64,000 nucleotides of DNA from Methanobacteriaceae archaeon (GCA_900766745.1 CAAFWR010000033.1:49923-113922), one strand, 5' to 3'. Shown: positions 9,914-18,851, counted from the first letter of the stretch. Made by a program: numbers and translations. Notes: generated from the letters alone by a model not told the origin.

Positions 9914-10402
9914 ATGACTAAAATCGAAATGGAACAGCTTGGAATTATTAAAACTCCTTTTAATGAAATTGAAGGCATGCCTATTCAACCAACAGGAGCA
10001 GTAGGTGTTAAAGGTGAAATTATACTTAATGAAAAATTTGTTAAAGGTCTTAAAGACCTCGATGGGTTCTCCCATCTGAATATAATCTATTTATTACATG
10101 AGGTTGATGGATATAATCTGGAAGTTAAGCCATTTCTTGACAATGACACTCATGGTGTTTTTGCAACAAGATCACCTAAAAGACCTAACCGTATCGGATC
10201 TTCCATTGTAGAATTAGACAAAGTTGATGGAAATGTTATTCATATCAGTAATGTTGATGTTTTAAATGGTACTCCTTTACTTGATATTAAGCCCCATGTT
10301 CCTCATCTATATGAAGATACAGTTAAAGATTTAAAAATAGGGTGGTTTGAGAAAAAGCATCAAAATGCTAAAACCACAAAATCAGATGATAGATTTAAAT
10401 AG
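9914..10402 (+). CDS. tRNA (N6-threonylcarbamoyladenosine37-N6)-methyltransferase TrmO-like (UPF0066)
   Basis: SAM-dependent beta-barrel methyltransferase of the YaeB/VirR/UPF0066 family, methylating t6A37 in bacterial tRNA. Signature GVFATRSPKRPNRIG at about residues 76-90 and LDIKPHVPHLY near 130-140 are intact. Length 162 aa matches a minimal TrmO domain; the last 20 residues are a basic tail. Whether the archaeal enzyme acts on the same tRNA is inferred from the family. Convergent with the thioesterase gene. Confidence 0.85.
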   Translation: MTKIEMEQLGIIKTPFNEIEGMPIQPTGAVGVKGEIILNEKFVKGLKDLDGFSHLNIIYLLHEVDGYNLEVKPFLDNDTHGVFATRSPKRPNRIGSSIVELDKVDGNVIHISNVDVLNGTPLLDIKPHVPHLYEDTVKDLKIGWFEKKHQNAKTTKSDDRFK

Positions 10403-10411
10403 CTATCATCT
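10384..10411 (+). terminator. Hairpin around the trmO stop codon
   Basis: Perfect 9-bp inverted repeat AGATGATAG/CTATCATCT (10384-10392, 10403-10411) with a 10-nt loop that contains the TAG stop (10400-10402). Only a weak U-rich stretch follows, so termination function is less certain. Confidence 0.4.
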
Positions 10412-10422
10412 AGTTAAATGTT

Positions 10423-10818
10423 TTAAACTAAATGTTCTTCTAGTTTTTTACGAATATCCTCTGGGATTGGTACTGATTCTTGTTCTATGAAATTAAAGTT
10501 TACAAGGACCGCTTTGCCCTTTGCTTTAAGTTCATCGTTTTGCCAGGCCTCATGACCTATGGTAAATGAACTGTTCCCTATTTTTGTAATGAAAGTTCTT
10601 ATTTCTACTTCACCATCATAGTAAATTTGACCTAAATAGTCATATTCCGTACGAACAAGAATCAATTTCCATTTTTCATAGTTTAAACATAAGTCTGGTG
10701 TAAAGAATCGGAATATGTCATTTCTTCCAGTTTCGAACCAAACACCAAGTACATTGTTGTTTACATGTCTTAAACCATCAATATCCCCAAATCTAGGTGT
10801 AACATTAATTTTAAACAT
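10423..10818 (-). CDS. Acyl-CoA thioesterase, hotdog fold (4HBT family)
   Basis: 131 aa with the 4-hydroxybenzoyl-CoA thioesterase hotdog motif near the N-terminus: RFGDIDGLRHVNNN (residues 9-22), where Asp12 is the usual catalytic acid, then a beta-rich EYDYLGQIYYDGEVEIRT segment. Probably hydrolyses a cytoplasmic acyl- or aryl-CoA; the substrate cannot be inferred from context. SD GAGGGT precedes the ATG. It lies just downstream of the M42 peptidase but behind a terminator hairpin. Confidence 0.85.
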   Translation of the reverse strand: MFKINVTPRFGDIDGLRHVNNNVLGVWFETGRNDIFRFFTPDLCLNYEKWKLILVRTEYDYLGQIYYDGEVEIRTFITKIGNSSFTIGHEAWQNDELKAKGKAVLVNFNFIEQESVPIPEDIRKKLEEHLV

Positions 10819-10828
10819 AATACCCTCT

Positions 10829-10859
10829 TAAAAAATAATGTGTAGGATTTACACATTAT
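10829..10859 (-). terminator. Hairpin plus U-run terminator of the M42 peptidase gene
   Basis: Perfect 10-bp inverted repeat ATAATGTGTA/TACACATTAT (10835-10844, 10850-10859) with a 5-nt loop. The M42 stop (10856-10858) is within the arm. A T-run follows on the transcribed strand. Confidence 0.65.
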
Positions 10860-11884
10860 AAATTATTAATCGCCTCTACAATTAAATCAATTGTTGATTC
10901 AATATCTTTTTTACTGCAGACACTTACTGTAGTGTGGATATATCTTGTTGGAACTGAAAGAACACCTGTTGGAATTCCTTCACGAGTTAAGTGAATAGCT
11001 GTTCCGTCAGTTGTTCCGCCATCACTAACCTCTAATTGGTATTTGATTTCTTTTTCATCTCCCGCTTTAATTAACATATCTTTAATTGATTTTTGAGTGA
11101 TTATTCCACGTCCGCTTGCATCAATTAAGATAATAGCTGGTCCTTCACCAATTACTGCAGGTGCTTCATCTGGTTTGATTCCAGGATGATCTCCTGATAA
11201 AGTGACATCTAATGCAATAGCCATATCCGGGTTTAACCTGTAAGATGATGTTTTAGCTCCTTTAAGACCTACTTCTTCTTGAACAGTACCTACACCGTAT
11301 ACAGTAGCTCTTGTATTTACTCTTTTTAAAACTTCCATCATTACATAACATCCTACACGGTTATCTAATGCTTTTCCCATAATAAGGTCATTAGGAAACT
11401 CTTCATACCATGATTTAAAGGTTATTGGATCTCCTACACGAACCATTGATTCTGCATCTTCCTTATCTTTTGCACCGATATCGATAAACATTTCTTCAGA
11501 TGGTACAACCTTATTTCTCTCTGCTGGTTTAGTTACATGTGGTGGTTTTGAGCCTATTACTCCAACATGATCCCCATTTTCAGCATGGATTACTACAGTT
11601 TGGTTCATTAGCATTTGGTCATTTATACCGCCAATTTTTGAAAATTTAATATATCCTTTATCATCAATGTATCTTACCATCAAACCTATTTCGTCCATGT
11701 GTGAAGCAAGCATTATTGTAGGTGCTTTTTTGTTTTCACCTTTTTTGGTTGCTATTATATTTCCCATATTGTCTTTTTCAATTGAGTCAACAGAGTCTTT
11801 TAGTTCTCTTTCAATAATATCTGCAATTTTTTCCTCAAAACCAGATATTCCTGGTGTTAGAGAAAGTTCTTTCATTAAATCCAT
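10856..11884 (-). CDS. M42 family metallopeptidase (TET-type aminopeptidase)
   Basis: Dinuclear-metal aminopeptidase related to endoglucanase M/TET. Metal and catalytic residues: [10 protein letters not shown] (His-x-Asp) near residue 66, [10 protein letters not shown] (bridging Asp), [10 protein letters not shown] (Glu-Glu) and C-terminal RYIHTTVSV (His). The open frame extends 28 codons upstream, but the start at 11884 ([17 protein letters not shown]) is chosen because a GGTGAT SD lies 5 bases before it and the longer form would overlap the acetyltransferase gene. 342 aa, the usual M42 length. Confidence 0.92.
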   Translation of the reverse strand: MDLMKELSLTPGISGFEEKIADIIERELKDSVDSIEKDNMGNIIATKKGENKKAPTIMLASHMDEIGLMVRYIDDKGYIKFSKIGGINDQMLMNQTVVIHAENGDHVGVIGSKPPHVTKPAERNKVVPSEEMFIDIGAKDKEDAESMVRVGDPITFKSWYEEFPNDLIMGKALDNRVGCYVMMEVLKRVNTRATVYGVGTVQEEVGLKGAKTSSYRLNPDMAIALDVTLSGDHPGIKPDEAPAVIGEGPAIILIDASGRGIITQKSIKDMLIKAGDEKEIKYQLEVSDGGTTDGTAIHLTREGIPTGVLSVPTRYIHTTVSVCSKKDIESTIDLIVEAINNL

Positions 11885-11918
11885 ACTTATCACCTTCATA
11901 TAATTTTTGTTTAAACTT

Positions 11919-12416
11919 TTATAAACAATATTGGAAAATGTAATCATCCATAACATAACCTTCCCCAATATCCGTAACTACACTGTCTATTTTTTCAAAA
12001 CCTTTGGCCTTGTAAACATTAATAGCATTAGTATTATGCTTATTAACAGTTAAATATACTGATTTTTTAGATAATTTTTTTGCCACTTCAAATACTTTTT
12101 CAAGCATTACAGAAGCTATTCCTTTTCCCCTATATTCTTTTTTAAGATATAGTTTACTTAAAAATAACTTGGTTTTTTCATCTTTAACACCAATATAACC
12201 GCATAAATTGTTCTTGAAGTAAACCTTGAAGTAAGTGTAGTTTTCATTTTCTACTTGTTCTGTCATAGCTTTTAAGGATTGAAAATTATCAACCATATAG
12301 TCAATTTGGTTCTTGGATATTATCTCTTTAAAAGATTCGTTCCAGATTTCATAAGCCAAATTAGCTACTTCTTCTAAGTCCTCAGTCTTTTCCACTTGTT
12401 TTATCTTAATTGGCAT
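11919..12416 (-). CDS. GNAT family N-acetyltransferase
   Basis: 165 aa with the GNAT acetyl-CoA pyrophosphate loop [13 protein letters not shown] near residues 95-107 and the following [22 protein letters not shown], the typical beta5-alpha4 end of the fold. Acceptor unknown. Its start lies 11 bp inside the end of the permuted F420 dehydrogenase-like gene, so the pair is translationally coupled. Confidence 0.88.
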   Translation of the reverse strand: MPIKIKQVEKTEDLEEVANLAYEIWNESFKEIISKNQIDYMVDNFQSLKAMTEQVENENYTYFKVYFKNNLCGYIGVKDEKTKLFLSKLYLKKEYRGKGIASVMLEKVFEVAKKLSKKSVYLTVNKHNTNAINVYKAKGFEKIDSVVTDIGEGYVMDDYIFQYCL

Positions 12417-13494
12417 GATTTTTATCTGATAATGATTTGAATCCTATGGGAACTGTACTATATTTAGTTCCAGCTGCTGATACTACATCCTGTACTCTTG
12501 ATGTTAAAAATGATTGTGGTCTCCATGGAGCGTCCTGGTCTTCACGTACAATTGACACTTCATCAACAATACCATGTTCAAGTAAATATATCAAAATAGC
12601 TGATACTACACCACCATCTTGACCTATAATTGACTCCGCTTTAACAGATAATAATTCAATATAATCTCCAAGTGGTTTTTTATCTATATCCTTGTCAAAT
12701 ATCTCTTCACTTACAAATGTTCTTGGACATGCAAAGTAACATGCATGGCAGCCTTCTTCACATTCTTTAGTTAAAACTGGTTTTCTGTGGTTTATCTGAA
12801 TTCCTTCAATTGGACAGACATATTCACATGCACCACAAAGTACACATGCCCCTACACTAATAACATCACTTTCAAGATTTTTAAATTGACAAATAAGTGC
12901 TTCTTGTTTAACTTCTTCATCAGTCATGTGTCTTTTTGAGAGAACAGGTCTTGCAACTGCCTCTCTTTTTTTAATGGTCTGTGTGTTGTTAGCTATTTTC
13001 TTATTTGCTACATTTCTAAGAATTTTTTCTCCTTTCTCATCGAGTTTCTCTGCTTTAATGTAGCCATTTTTAATTGCTTCATCTACAATCTGCTTCCCTT
13101 TTGGTGTTCTAACAATAACTGTAGAATGGTCTTCAGGTGTTCCCACTGAACCTACTGAAACATCTGACGCATCTGATGTGAAATCAGTGCAGATATGACA
13201 GTTTTTACGTGTGAATAGTTCTGTTTCAGCTATTGGAATTTTAAAAGTAGAACCATCCATTAAGTAAGCTATAAAGTATCCCTTATCTATTCTAAATTCC
13301 TTAACCTCAAATAGCTTAATTCCCTTTTCTTCTAAGAATTTTTCAAGATAAGAGTATGAGAAATTTTCCATACAGAATAATCCTAATTTAAAATCAATGT
13401 CAGATCCACCAGTATAATCTTCATATTTGTTTATTTTGGTTGCAGCTAATATCTGGCAAGGCGTACCGACTAATGCTATTTTATTACTACTCAT
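12406..13494 (-). CDS. F420 hydrogenase/dehydrogenase beta-like iron-sulfur flavoprotein, circularly permuted
   Basis: FrhB/FdhB-type proteins bind FAD and Fe-S clusters and pass electrons to coenzyme F420. Usual order is [4Fe-4S domain]-N half (GGVVTA, AAGTKY)-C half (VGTPCQ, GLFC, RKNC..C). Here the 362-aa product starts with the C half: IALVGTPCQILA (6-17), GLFCMENF (38-45), RKNCHIC (96-102), TPEDHSTVIVRT. A two-cluster ferredoxin follows (Cys217/220/223/227 and Cys245/249/252/256), then the N half: GQDGGVVSAILIYLLEHGIVD (291-311) and AAGTKYSTVP (340-349). The cut falls exactly in the linker before VGTPC. The ATG has a GGTGA SD, so the start looks genuine. The partner is unknown. Confidence 0.75.
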   Translation of the reverse strand: MSSNKIALVGTPCQILAATKINKYEDYTGGSDIDFKLGLFCMENFSYSYLEKFLEEKGIKLFEVKEFRIDKGYFIAYLMDGSTFKIPIAETELFTRKNCHICTDFTSDASDVSVGSVGTPEDHSTVIVRTPKGKQIVDEAIKNGYIKAEKLDEKGEKILRNVANKKIANNTQTIKKREAVARPVLSKRHMTDEEVKQEALICQFKNLESDVISVGACVLCGACEYVCPIEGIQINHRKPVLTKECEEGCHACYFACPRTFVSEEIFDKDIDKKPLGDYIELLSVKAESIIGQDGGVVSAILIYLLEHGIVDEVSIVREDQDAPWRPQSFLTSRVQDVVSAAGTKYSTVPIGFKSLSDKNHAN

Positions 13495-13657
13495 ATTTTC
13501 ACCTTATTATAAGTATTTTTAGTTTCCATTTAATTTAAAGTTTTCTAAACATGATGTTAAATTATTAAACAAAACTCTTTAAATGTTTAAAAAATAATAG
13601 AAAAATAGCTATTTTATTAAATATTATGCAAAAATTTTAAAAATAGAATAATAAGTT

Positions 13658-13671
13658 GGCAACCTATTGCC
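13658..13671 (-). terminator. Short hairpin downstream of the MBL hydrolase gene
   Basis: GGCAA/TTGCC inverted repeat (13658-13662, 13667-13671) with a 4-nt loop, about 45 bp after the stop at 13714, followed on the transcribed strand by an AT-rich, T-containing tract. Otherwise 13495-13713 holds nothing I can name. Confidence 0.35.
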
Positions 13672-13713
13672 GTTTTAATTATAAAATTGTTTATCTAAAA
13701 AGATATATCTTAT

Positions 13714-14541
13714 CTATAAATCAATAACCATTCCAGAATGCAGTTCAACAAATCTTTCTTTTAAAATATTTTTTAACCATTTCCCTGCAATTTTACCTGT
13801 GCAATGCCCTGTATAAAAGTTTGCATCAGTATTTTTTAAAAGAAAATTGCCTAATTTTTCAACTTCCAAATGTGAAAATCCGCAACTATTAACACCCTCA
13901 TTCCCCATTAAATGAAATCCTCCAAAAAATGCTTTAATCTCCTTTCCTGGAAACATCTCTTTAATTTCATTTATAATATTTTCAACACCACCATGTGAAC
14001 AGCTATTGAATAAAAACAAATTGTTGCCCTCCTCAAAGACTATTGTCTGTTCATGAGAAAAGTCATCTGGAACTTTTTCACCATTGCAAAGGAAATAAAG
14101 TTGAGCATGGTCTCCTCTTTTACTTAAACCATCAGTCGTATGTGGACAGATATAAACACCAGAATCAACTTCTTTAAACCCATCAACATAAATAAATCTA
14201 TTACAATAATCTCTTAAAAGGCTTTTAGAAATACCGATATACTTTTTTGAAGAATAATATTCTTTTCCTTCGGAATTTTCCTGAAGATAAACATTAATAT
14301 CCTTATTTATTTTAAATAGCTCTTCAAAACCATCTGAATGATCATAATGGCCATGAGATAAAAAAGCAGCATCCACATTGGATAAATCAACACCTAATTT
14401 AAGGGCATTTTCTAAAAAGATTCCAGTTTTTCCGCTGTCAATTATGTAAGTTTTTCCGTTATATTCAATAAAAAAGCTTAAACCATGTTCTCCTTTAAAT
14501 ATATCATTTGCATTATTTTCAACTAGAACAAATACTTTCAT
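13714..14541 (-). CDS. MBL-fold metallohydrolase (beta-RFAP synthase-type / MJ0301 group)
   Basis: 275 aa with the metallo-beta-lactamase HxHxDH motif as SHGHYDHSDG at about 62-71. SCSHGGVENI (about 181-190) and FFGGFHLMG (about 206-214) are typical of the archaeal group annotated as 7,8-dihydropterin-6-methyl-4-(ribofuranosyl)aminobenzene 5'-phosphate synthase-like; that specific role is not proven by these motifs. Cytoplasmic, no signal peptide. Divergent from the flavodoxin-ferredoxin gene. Confidence 0.8.
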   Translation of the reverse strand: MKVFVLVENNANDIFKGEHGLSFFIEYNGKTYIIDSGKTGIFLENALKLGVDLSNVDAAFLSHGHYDHSDGFEELFKINKDINVYLQENSEGKEYYSSKKYIGISKSLLRDYCNRFIYVDGFKEVDSGVYICPHTTDGLSKRGDHAQLYFLCNGEKVPDDFSHEQTIVFEEGNNLFLFNSCSHGGVENIINEIKEMFPGKEIKAFFGGFHLMGNEGVNSCGFSHLEVEKLGNFLLKNTDANFYTGHCTGKIAGKWLKNILKERFVELHSGMVIDL

Positions 14542-14647
14542 AGCTAATAATTTTTAAGTTAAATTAGAAATAATTATCTAATAACTGGTCTTTTTAATCA
14601 AAACACTTAAATATTATTAAATAAATTTATTAAATGGTGTATTATAT

Positions 14648-15415
14648 ATGTTATTCGAAAAAATCTCAGAAGTGTATTTTAGTCCATCTAATACCACAAA
14701 AGAAATAACAAACAAAATAGCAAAAAATTTTGAGGGAACTTATGAAATATATGATTTACTAAACTATGAAAAAGACAGAATTCCAAGAGAATTCGGTAGC
14801 GATGAGCTTGCTGTAGTTGGTATGCCAGTATTTGCCGGAAGAATCCCTAAAGTAGCTAGAGAAAAATTAGAAAAATTCCATTCTGATGGTACTCCCGCCA
14901 TTGCATTTGTAAACATAGGAAATGCTGACGTAGGTGATGCACTACTTGAACTAACAGACATACTTAAAGAAAACGGATTCAATGTTATTGGTGCTGCAAT
15001 ATTTGTAAGTCAACACTCAATATTTACAAATGTTGCAAAAGGTAGACCTGACGAAAAAGATTTAGAAAAAATCAAGGAATTTGCAGATAAATGTAGTGAA
15101 AGAATTGACTTTAAAGGAGATATACCTGTTCCTGGTAATAAACCATATAAGGAATATAAGATTGTTCCTTATAAAGCTGGTTGTGATGAAACCCTTTGTA
15201 CATTCTGTTATGACTGTGTCAGCGCATGCCCAAATGATGCTATACCAGAAGATGACCCTGTTGTAACTGATGTTGATAAATGTGATGGATGTTCTGCATG
15301 TATTTATATCTGTCCAGAAGATGCTAGATCCTTTGTTAATGAAGACTTTGATCAAGTAGCTACTGCATTTGCAGAAAAATTCTCAAAAAGAAAAGAACCA
15401 GAATTTTTCTTCTAA
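14648..15415 (+). CDS. Flavodoxin-ferredoxin fusion protein (EFR1-type)
   Basis: Soluble electron carrier with an N-terminal flavodoxin-like domain (phosphate loop FSPSNTTKEI at 11-20, then GMPVFAGRIP) and a C-terminal 2[4Fe-4S] ferredoxin with clusters at Cys184/187/190/194 and Cys212/215/218/222. 255 aa, as in EFR1 ferredoxins common in anaerobes. It may move electrons between FMN and low-potential ferredoxin partners. A clear hairpin-T run terminator follows. The divergent MBL gene suggests, but does not prove, a linked redox function. Confidence 0.9.
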   Translation: MLFEKISEVYFSPSNTTKEITNKIAKNFEGTYEIYDLLNYEKDRIPREFGSDELAVVGMPVFAGRIPKVAREKLEKFHSDGTPAIAFVNIGNADVGDALLELTDILKENGFNVIGAAIFVSQHSIFTNVAKGRPDEKDLEKIKEFADKCSERIDFKGDIPVPGNKPYKEYKIVPYKAGCDETLCTFCYDCVSACPNDAIPEDDPVVTDVDKCDGCSACIYICPEDARSFVNEDFDQVATAFAEKFSKRKEPEFFF

Positions 15416-15437
15416 AATTCCCTTTTTTCTTTTTATG
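15401..15437 (+). terminator. Intrinsic-type terminator overlapping the flavodoxin-ferredoxin stop
   Basis: Inverted repeat GAATTTT/AAAATTC (15401-15407, 15414-15420) with a 6-nt loop. The TAA stop (15413-15415) is at the loop/arm junction, and a long pyrimidine/T-run (15421-15437) follows directly. Confidence 0.65.
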
Positions 15438-15574
15438 ACTATTAATGTACAAACCCAATAAATTTATGGGGTTTTAATTTCAAACTTATTTTAATCTTAT
15501 CTTCTTTAATGAAAGTCAAATATTTAAATTAAAGATAAATTAACATCTATGGATAAAATTTTAACTAAGAGATT

Positions 15575-17080
15575 TTATAATCTATTTTTAGCTACATTTC
15601 TCACGTATTCAACTTCATCATTGCTGGCTATTTCTTTTAGGACTTTTTTATTTGATATTTTTTTAGTAGCTGCTTCACGCACTCTCCATGATTTATCATT
15701 TTCAGCTATTTCAATAAGAATTTTCTGATTCTTAATTTTAGAAATAGCTCTTACTGAAATATCTTCAGCAATATTCAACTTATAAATTTTATATAATATC
15801 TCTTCATCATCAATCTTATTTAATGCTTTAAGTGAGAAATCTAAATCATCAGGATGGCGAATAACATTGATTAAAATACCTATATCGTTAACATGATTAA
15901 GAGCTTCTTTTCTAATATCTTTTATTGATGCATTACTTAATATGTCAATAAAAAGACTTTCAGATTTCACGTGTTTTAAAGCCTCTTCAGCAATTGATGG
16001 ATCTTTACTTCTGATTGATATTTCAGCAAATAGCTCTTCATTATCAAGATTAGAATTTGAAAGAGCGTTTCTTCTTACAAAAGAATCATCGTCATGTAAA
16101 ATAATATCAAAAAGAATAGATTTATTATTGATAAAATTAACTGCATTTTGACGAACAAAACGGTCAGGATCGTTTTTAGCAACGCAAGCAAGAATCTTTT
16201 GACTAGAAATCTTCTTAACAGCTTCTACACGAACAATTTTATCCTTGTCATTAGTAGCTATTTTTTCAAGAAGTTCTTCATCATGGAGTCTTTTAACTAG
16301 ATCTAAACGAACATCAGCTTTAGAAGCTTTAAGCGCAATATTTTCAAGTAATTTCTTATTTTTAATCTTTTCAAAAATCTTATTTCTTAATTTTGCATTC
16401 TGTTCATCTTTAACAATATCTGCAAGAACATTCTCATCATCTATTCTTTCAATTGCTATGCTCTTAACTTCTTCATCTTTTTCCTCAAACATAAGCTCTT
16501 TAAGAACGTCAATATCAACCTTGGATATTTTCTTAAGTGCTGACGCTCGGATTTTATGGTCTTTAGCATTTAAAATAAGATCATCTAAAACAACATCATC
16601 TTCAATTCTATCTAAAGCAGCACCACGATATCTTTTATCAATAGCTTCAATAGCAATTTCAGCTAATGTTTCATTGTCATGAATCTTATTGAAGATTTCA
16701 TCAACCCCATCAGATTTCTTCTGATTAATAACAATTTGAGAAATGGACTTGTTATTTTCCCCTAATCTTTCGTAAGCAAAGCTTCTAACATCATAGAACT
16801 CAGCATTTTCAGCTGCATCACGTAGAAGAACAAAATCATCAATTCGACTAATAGCAAGTAGACGAATTGCCCTATCCTTAACAGTTTTAGCAATATCGAG
16901 TAAAACAAATTGATCTTTAATATCATTAGTAGCTTTAGCTCTAGCATGACGGTCTTTACCCGCCATAGCTATCTCTTTTAGAGTTAAATCGTAATGACTA
17001 ACCTCATGGTCAATATTTTCCAAATCCTTTTTAGTTGACTTAACATCTTTTTTCTTCTTAAATCTATCAAAAAAGCCCAT
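15575..17080 (-). CDS. HEAT-repeat scaffold protein
   Basis: About 501 aa made of about 18 tandem helical repeats of about 24 residues, each of the form (L)LxxIAxxDxxxxVRxxAxxKI, e.g. LLEKIATNDKDKIVRVEAVKKI. It is preceded by a Lys-rich N-terminus (MGFFDRFKKKKDVKST). The repeats form an alpha-solenoid for protein or RNA binding; no catalytic domain is seen. The ATG at 17080 is preferred over the GTG three codons upstream because that GTG is part of a GGTGAG SD. It directly follows the RNase H-like gene, so they probably act together. Confidence 0.8.
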   Translation of the reverse strand: MGFFDRFKKKKDVKSTKKDLENIDHEVSHYDLTLKEIAMAGKDRHARAKATNDIKDQFVLLDIAKTVKDRAIRLLAISRIDDFVLLRDAAENAEFYDVRSFAYERLGENNKSISQIVINQKKSDGVDEIFNKIHDNETLAEIAIEAIDKRYRGAALDRIEDDVVLDDLILNAKDHKIRASALKKISKVDIDVLKELMFEEKDEEVKSIAIERIDDENVLADIVKDEQNAKLRNKIFEKIKNKKLLENIALKASKADVRLDLVKRLHDEELLEKIATNDKDKIVRVEAVKKISSQKILACVAKNDPDRFVRQNAVNFINNKSILFDIILHDDDSFVRRNALSNSNLDNEELFAEISIRSKDPSIAEEALKHVKSESLFIDILSNASIKDIRKEALNHVNDIGILINVIRHPDDLDFSLKALNKIDDEEILYKIYKLNIAEDISVRAISKIKNQKILIEIAENDKSWRVREAATKKISNKKVLKEIASNDEVEYVRNVAKNRL

Positions 17081-17085
17081 AGAAC

Positions 17086-18126
17086 TCACCCATTTACTTC
17101 CCCATACATTTTCATTAAAAAACTAGCTAGTGAAACAATATCCTGCCTGTTATGATCTACAATAGGAATTAAAGGTCCAAGATTTCCCTCTTTTAAATAT
17201 GTATCGTAATAACCTGGAATATATTGACCTGGAACATCCCCACATCTCTCAATACCAAAAATATCTTTTTCGATTGTTTGCAATTGGCAATTTAAAAGCT
17301 TGTCACCCCATAAGTATCTAGCATAATATAATAAATCAAAATGAGGAATATCTAACTTAAAATCAGATATTCTAAAATTTCTTAAACGATTTCGAATATA
17401 AGGAATATCAAAAAACTTACCATTAAAAGTAACATGTGCAGAATCTTCATCTAAATGTGAAATAAAACAATTTAATGCAGCTGCTTCCTCAACAACATCC
17501 CTAACTAAATATTGTGTAGATCTAATTTTATTATTTACTATTTCAGCTACACCAATCAATATAATGGGAACGTTAGAAAGACCTAAAGTCTCAATGTCCA
17601 TAAATTTAAAATCACCCTTATCAAATAAACTAGCAGACTTTAAAAGATTCAAATTACAATCCTTGCCATATCTATTACTTTTAATAAAATCAATTAAGTT
17701 TGGAGAAGTTAAATTGTCAATATTGTCAAGAACCGCAGAAGCCTTATCACAATACCTATCATGATTAGACAAATCTTCCAAAGAATTATAACCATTACTT
17801 TTAAGACTAATCTCCTTTTTAACACCAATTCCCGGCACTAGCTTAAGATTGGATTTAAGATTATTTCTATAATCATTATCCTTTAAATTAAAATTAATAG
17901 GCTCTTCAGTAGTAATCTGTAAAACTTCCCCATAATCATTATTAATTACTTTACTTCCTTTAAAATCCTCAAAAGTAAAATTTTCATATTTATTTAACAA
18001 TGCATTCTTATAATTATAAAACTGGAGAAACTCATTATCAATATCTATATTAAATAACTTTTCTTTAGAGATATTATCCTCAATAATGGATTTAAATAGA
18101 TAATCTTCATGAAATTGTCTTGACAT
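17086..18126 (-). CDS. RNase H-like (YprB-type) exonuclease-fold protein
   Basis: About 346 aa. An HhH-like segment VPGIGVKKEI lies near residue 97. The RNase H-like exonuclease core begins at FMDIETLGL (Asp-x-Glu, about 176-184), followed by HVTFNGKFFDIPYIRNRL (second Asp) and DHNRQDIVSLASFL (C-terminal Asp): the DEDD set of YprB-type nucleases. Its substrate is not known. ATG at 18126 is chosen because the upstream GTGAG fits an SD. Start of a two-gene operon with the HEAT protein. Confidence 0.75.
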   Translation of the reverse strand: MSRQFHEDYLFKSIIEDNISKEKLFNIDIDNEFLQFYNYKNALLNKYENFTFEDFKGSKVINNDYGEVLQITTEEPINFNLKDNDYRNNLKSNLKLVPGIGVKKEISLKSNGYNSLEDLSNHDRYCDKASAVLDNIDNLTSPNLIDFIKSNRYGKDCNLNLLKSASLFDKGDFKFMDIETLGLSNVPIILIGVAEIVNNKIRSTQYLVRDVVEEAAALNCFISHLDEDSAHVTFNGKFFDIPYIRNRLRNFRISDFKLDIPHFDLLYYARYLWGDKLLNCQLQTIEKDIFGIERCGDVPGQYIPGYYDTYLKEGNLGPLIPIVDHNRQDIVSLASFLMKMYGEVNG

Positions 18127-18137
18127 ACTTCTCACAA

Positions 18138-18153
18138 TTAACTTTAGATAAAT
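18138..18153. repeat. Direct repeat copy A in the divergent ogt promoter region
   Basis: TTAACTTTAGATAAAT occurs here and again, identical and in the same orientation, at 18265-18280. Looser similarity continues for about 30 bp after each copy (to about 18182 and 18309). Copy A is 12 bp before the start of the leftward nuclease gene. Confidence 0.7.
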
Positions 18154-18264
18154 ATTTTAAAAATACTTTACTATAAAATTAATGAAATTAATCTAATTCC
18201 TTTTTACTTATGTGTTGAAGGTAACCTTACATTTATATTTATTTTTATAACTATTTATTAACAC

Positions 18265-18280
18265 TTAACTTTAGATAAAT
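18265..18280. repeat. Direct repeat copy B, upstream of ogt
   Basis: Second identical copy of the 16-bp repeat. It runs directly into TTTATAAA (18278-18285), the likely TATA box of ogt, whose ATG is at 18317. A protein bound to the repeat would therefore touch the ogt promoter. Confidence 0.65.
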
Positions 18281-18316
18281 TTATAAAAATAATTTTCTAT
18301 AATATATAATTAAGCA

Positions 18317-18847
18317 ATGTATAGACAATGGAATATTAAAACTGATTTAATTGGACCTGTTTCAGTTATATTCAATGAAAAAATTGAAGAATTGATTCTA
18401 ACCAATCCTGATGAAGATTCTGTAAGTTTAGCTTACAAAAAATATGGTCCTCTCGAATTAGAAAAAGCTGATATAGTAAATGAAGTGGAAAAGTTTTTAC
18501 ACAGCTACTTTAAAGCTAAAGACTATAAATTTGATTTGCATAATCTTAACTTAGATAAATGTAAAGATTTCCAAAGAGAAGTTTTATTGGAGCAACTTAA
18601 AACACCCTTCGGCAGAACAAATTATTATAAAGATTTAGCGATAGCTATTAATAATCCTCAAGCATCACGTGCTGTTGGAAATGCCCTTAGAAACAATCCT
18701 TTTCCAATTATTATTCCTTGCCACAGAACTATTAAAGGAAATAATGAAATTGGAGGTTTTGCGGGTGATGCGAGAAATTATTATAAAAGAATTCTACTTG
18801 AACATGAAGGAAATAAAATAATAAACGGTAAAATAGTGGGAGATTAA
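18317..18847 (+). CDS. ogt: Methylated-DNA--protein-cysteine S-methyltransferase
   Basis: Suicide repair protein taking O6-alkyl groups from guanine. Active-site motif PCHR with the acceptor Cys is in IIIPCHRTI near residue 135, preceded by the helix-turn-helix SRAVGNALRNNPFP with the Arg finger. 176 aa, with a degenerate N-terminal domain as in archaeal Ogt. A TATA box about 35 bp upstream and no good SD suggest a very short leader. Four bases separate it from the glutamate synthase-like gene. Confidence 0.93.
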   Translation: MYRQWNIKTDLIGPVSVIFNEKIEELILTNPDEDSVSLAYKKYGPLELEKADIVNEVEKFLHSYFKAKDYKFDLHNLNLDKCKDFQREVLLEQLKTPFGRTNYYKDLAIAINNPQASRAVGNALRNNPFPIIIPCHRTIKGNNEIGGFAGDARNYYKRILLEHEGNKIINGKIVGD

Positions 18848-18851
18848 AAAT

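Noticed and set aside
11885-11968. 28-codon N-terminal extension of the M42 peptidase
   Set aside because: No SD, overlaps the GNAT gene, and the sequence does not resemble the family; the ATG at 11884 has a GGTGAT SD.
16245-16682. 145-codon frame on + opposite the HEAT-repeat gene
   Set aside because: Shadow of a repeated Lys/Asp/Ile-rich gene; gives Ser/Leu repeats only.
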